A DNA stretch of 64,000 nt from Chitinophagaceae bacterium (GTDB lineage: Bacteria; Bacteroidota; Bacteroidia; Chitinophagales; Chitinophagaceae). The notes under the pieces are model-generated. The model made no database searches and had not been told where the DNA came from. It saw only the letters and a program-made list of their open reading frames with translations. The stretch spans positions 372,001-436,000 of the forward strand of contig JADKJX010000001.1 of the NCBI GenBank assembly GCA_016720775.1, given 5' to 3'. The translations under genes were made by a program, and so were the position numbers. Positions 62,033 through 64,000 of this stretch are shown here, piece by piece (positions within the stretch are counted from its first letter, which is position 1; each line of letters starts with the position of its first letter).

Positions 62033-64000
62033 GGATTTTTATCATTGCCAGCTTTATCATATCAGCAGCGCTGCCCTGTATGGGTGAGTTGATGGCATTG
62101 CGTTCAGCAAAGGCACGAACCGTAAAGTTTGCACTGTGTATGTCCCTCAGCCAGCGCTTGCGGCCCATCAGTGTTTCCACGTAATCATTTTCCTGTGCAA
62201 AGTGAATGGTGTCATCCATGTATTTCTGAATGTTGGGGAATTGCTTTTTATAATTATCAATGATCTCTTTTGCTTCGGTGCGGCTGATGCCCAGGTTTTC
62301 TGCCAGGCCAAAAGCGCCTTGTCCGTAGATGATCCCAAAGTTTACGCTTTTGGCTTTGTAGCGCATTTCTTTTGTAACCTCTTTTTCTGCCACATTGAAA
62401 ACTTTTGCTGCCGTGGCCGTATGAATATCTTTTCCGGTGCGGAATGCCTCACACATATTTGCATCGCCGCTGATGGCTGCCACGATGCGTAACTCGATCT
62501 GTGAGTAATCCGCCGAAACAAGGATATGATCCTTATCCCGGGGAATGAATGCTTTTCTTATTTCCCGGCCCCTTTCCGTTCTTACCGGAATATTCTGCAG
62601 GTTGGGATTATTGCTGCTCAGCCTCCCGGTAACAGCAACCGCTTGTGCATACGACGTATGTACCCGGCCTGTTTTTTTATTGATCATCAACGGCAGTGCA
62701 TCCACATAGGTTGATTTCAGTTTGGTGCATTCCCTGAATGAAAGGATATCATCCACTATTTTATTCTTACTTGCCAGTTTTAAAAGCACGTCTTCACCGG
62801 TAGCATATTGCCCGGTCTTTGTTTTTTTCGCCTTAGGATCGATCTGCATTTTGTCGAACAGCACCTCGCCCAATTGTTTGGGCGATGCTAAATTGAAGCG
62901 AACCCCGGCCTGCTTATAGACAGATTCTTCTGCTGACTTTGCTTCCTTTTCCAGTTCCTTTGAATAATTATTTAAAAAACCCTCATCTATTTTTATTCCT
63001 TCAAACTCCATGGCGGCTAATACTTTCACCAGGGGATTATCCACTTCATAAAAAACCTTCTCTACTTCTTTTTCTTTCAGCTTAGGAATAAAAATATTCT
63101 TTAGCTGCAAAGTGATATCTGCATCCTCCGCTGCATAGTCTTTTATTTTTTCCGGCTCCACGTCCCGCATATTTCCCTGGCCCTTTCCTTTTTTGCCGAT
63201 CAGTTCCTCAATATGCACCGGCTCGTATCCCAGGTATTTTTCACTCAATGCATCCATGCCGTTCTTTCCATCGGGCTCAATAACAAAATGCGCCAGCATG
63301 CTGTCGAATGTATCTCCTGCCAGTTCAAACCCATACCACTTTAAGATCAGCATATCGTACTTGATATTATGCCCGATCCATGTTTTGGAGACATCGTTGA
63401 ACAATCGTTGAAAATTGTTTAATAGTTTAATACAACCTTCATTATTGTTGGGACAGGGGATATAAAATCCTTCGCCGGGCTTTACCGAAAAACTCAGGCC
63501 CACCACTTCAGCATCGTTTGCATCAATACCGGTGGTCTCTGTGTCAAAACAGATCTCTGTGTAGCCGGATAAATATTTTATGAGTTCTTTTATTTCGGCA
63601 TCTGTCTGAACCAGCGTATAATCATGCGCTGTGTTGTGGATGTTCTTGCTAACAGAAATAACATCTTCATCATCCTTGATCTTTACTTCAACAACCTCGG
63701 ACTGTTCAATGATGTTCCCGAACAGATCCATCTGCGGTGAAGCGGCTTTCGTTTTAGTTTCTGGAGAACCATTTCCCTTTATACCCACTTCCGTATTTTC
63801 ATTTCCGGGTTCTTCCTCTCCCAATATTCTTTTGCCGAGTGTTTTAAATTCCAGTTCTTCAAAGATCTCTTTCAACGCAGGCTTGTTCATTTCTTTTATC
63901 CTGAAATCTTCTTCATGAAATTCAACCGGCACATTGGTAATAATGGTTGCCAGTTTTTTACTCATGACCGCCATTTCTTTACCGGCCCTTACTTTTTCGC
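62016..64000 (-). CDS. polA: DNA polymerase I, 5' end outside the window, frameshifted near the 3' end
   Basis: The frame is open to the right edge (it reads EKVRAGKEM before the ATG at 63974), so the 5'-3' exonuclease domain lies outside. Visible: the 3'-5' exonuclease domain with FDTETTG, GHNIKYD and a YAAEDAD site, then the polymerase with DYSQIELR (motif A) and KSVNFGIIYG (motif B). The frame ends at KIHARIQ just before motif C, which continues in another frame (61829-62032). The break is at about 62027, where CATGCA occurs; loss of about 8 bases between two such copies would fit. PolA rarely tolerates such a break, so a sequence error is likely. Confidence 0.88.
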   Translation of the reverse strand, partial: EKVRAGKEMAVMSKKLATIITNVPVEFHEEDFRIKEMNKPALKEIFEELEFKTLGKRILGEEEPGNENTEVGIKGNGSPETKTKAASPQMDLFGNIIEQSEVVEVKIKDDEDVISVSKNIHNTAHDYTLVQTDAEIKELIKYLSGYTEICFDTETTGIDANDAEVVGLSFSVKPGEGFYIPCPNNNEGCIKLLNNFQRLFNDVSKTWIGHNIKYDMLILKWYGFELAGDTFDSMLAHFVIEPDGKNGMDALSEKYLGYEPVHIEELIGKKGKGQGNMRDVEPEKIKDYAAEDADITLQLKNIFIPKLKEKEVEKVFYEVDNPLVKVLAAMEFEGIKIDEGFLNNYSKELEKEAKSAEESVYKQAGVRFNLASPKQLGEVLFDKMQIDPKAKKTKTGQYATGEDVLLKLASKNKIVDDILSFRECTKLKSTYVDALPLMINKKTGRVHTSYAQAVAVTGRLSSNNPNLQNIPVRTERGREIRKAFIPRDKDHILVSADYSQIELRIVAAISGDANMCEAFRTGKDIHTATAAKVFNVAEKEVTKEMRYKAKSVNFGIIYGQGAFGLAENLGISRTEAKEIIDNYKKQFPNIQKYMDDTIHFAQENDYVETLMGRKRWLRDIHSANFTVRAFAERNAINSPIQGSAADMIKLAMIKIHARIQ

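Noticed and set aside
1..64000. CRISPR arrays, tRNA or rRNA genes, transposases, prophage genes
   Set aside because: No repeat-spacer pattern, tRNA-like or rRNA-like sequence, or transposase/integrase motif was found by eye; a dedicated scan was not possible.

Overview
The window is a stretch of a Bacteroidota chromosome, most likely family Chitinophagaceae. Support comes from a Bacteroidetes-type flexirubin/aryl-polyene pigment cluster, a remnant type IX secretion (T9SS) sorting domain, a DUF5606 protein, TonB/ECF/Spy-like gene sets, weak Shine-Dalgarno signals and many short intergenic palindromes. The family placement is inference. No tRNA, rRNA, CRISPR array, integrase or transposase was seen. 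No gene-free stretch exceeds about 300 bases.

Positions 1 to about 32,560 hold a large pigment cluster that joins the two halves of a flexirubin: an aryl polyene chain and a dialkylresorcinol. The plus-strand part (3-22,373) encodes a C45-family acyltransferase (cut by the window edge), AcpS, two halogenase-like flavoenzymes, a PaaK-like adenylating ligase, a tyrosine/histidine ammonia-lyase, FabG (5'-truncated), four ketosynthase-type proteins plus a chain-length-factor-like partner, two ACPs, two hotdog dehydratases, a thioesterase, an LpxL-like acyltransferase, a NodB-type deacetylase, LolA and a lipoprotein. The minus-strand part (32,557-23,958) encodes DarA and DarB, a conserved unknown protein, a BtrH/DUF4872 acyltransferase-like protein, an ABC-2 exporter, and a second ACP-KS-CLF cassette. 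A cation/proton antiporter sits where the halves meet. A three-gene minus-strand island of secreted proteins (5,121-8,074) interrupts the plus-strand operon. The expected logic is: ammonia-lyase makes 4-coumarate, the ligase loads it on ACP, KS-CLF with FabG and dehydratases extends it to a polyene, DarA/DarB make the resorcinol, and one of three acyltransferases joins the two.

From 32,779 the window is ordinary core and accessory genome: L,D-transpeptidase, PAP2-like protein, RpoN, DegT aminotransferase, GHL10 glycosidase, MarR regulator, AI-2E transporter, radical SAM/SPASM protein, lytic transglycosylase, M1 peptidase, GH25 lysozyme, MerC, SCO, Fur, M3 oligopeptidase, an outer-membrane receptor with an ECF sigma/anti-sigma/Spy-like group, DUF2330 with a stand-alone RnfD, small housekeeping enzymes, a DsbA-like protein and DNA polymerase I (5' end beyond the window).

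A striking feature is the number of damaged reading frames. They are: fabG (N-terminus deleted), a second CLF, BtrH, SCO, a small secreted protein, the M1 peptidase tail and polA (frameshifts), and one paralogous secreted protein with an in-frame TGA. Several breaks fall in short homopolymers and some hit normally conserved genes, so sequence or assembly error must be weighed against real decay.
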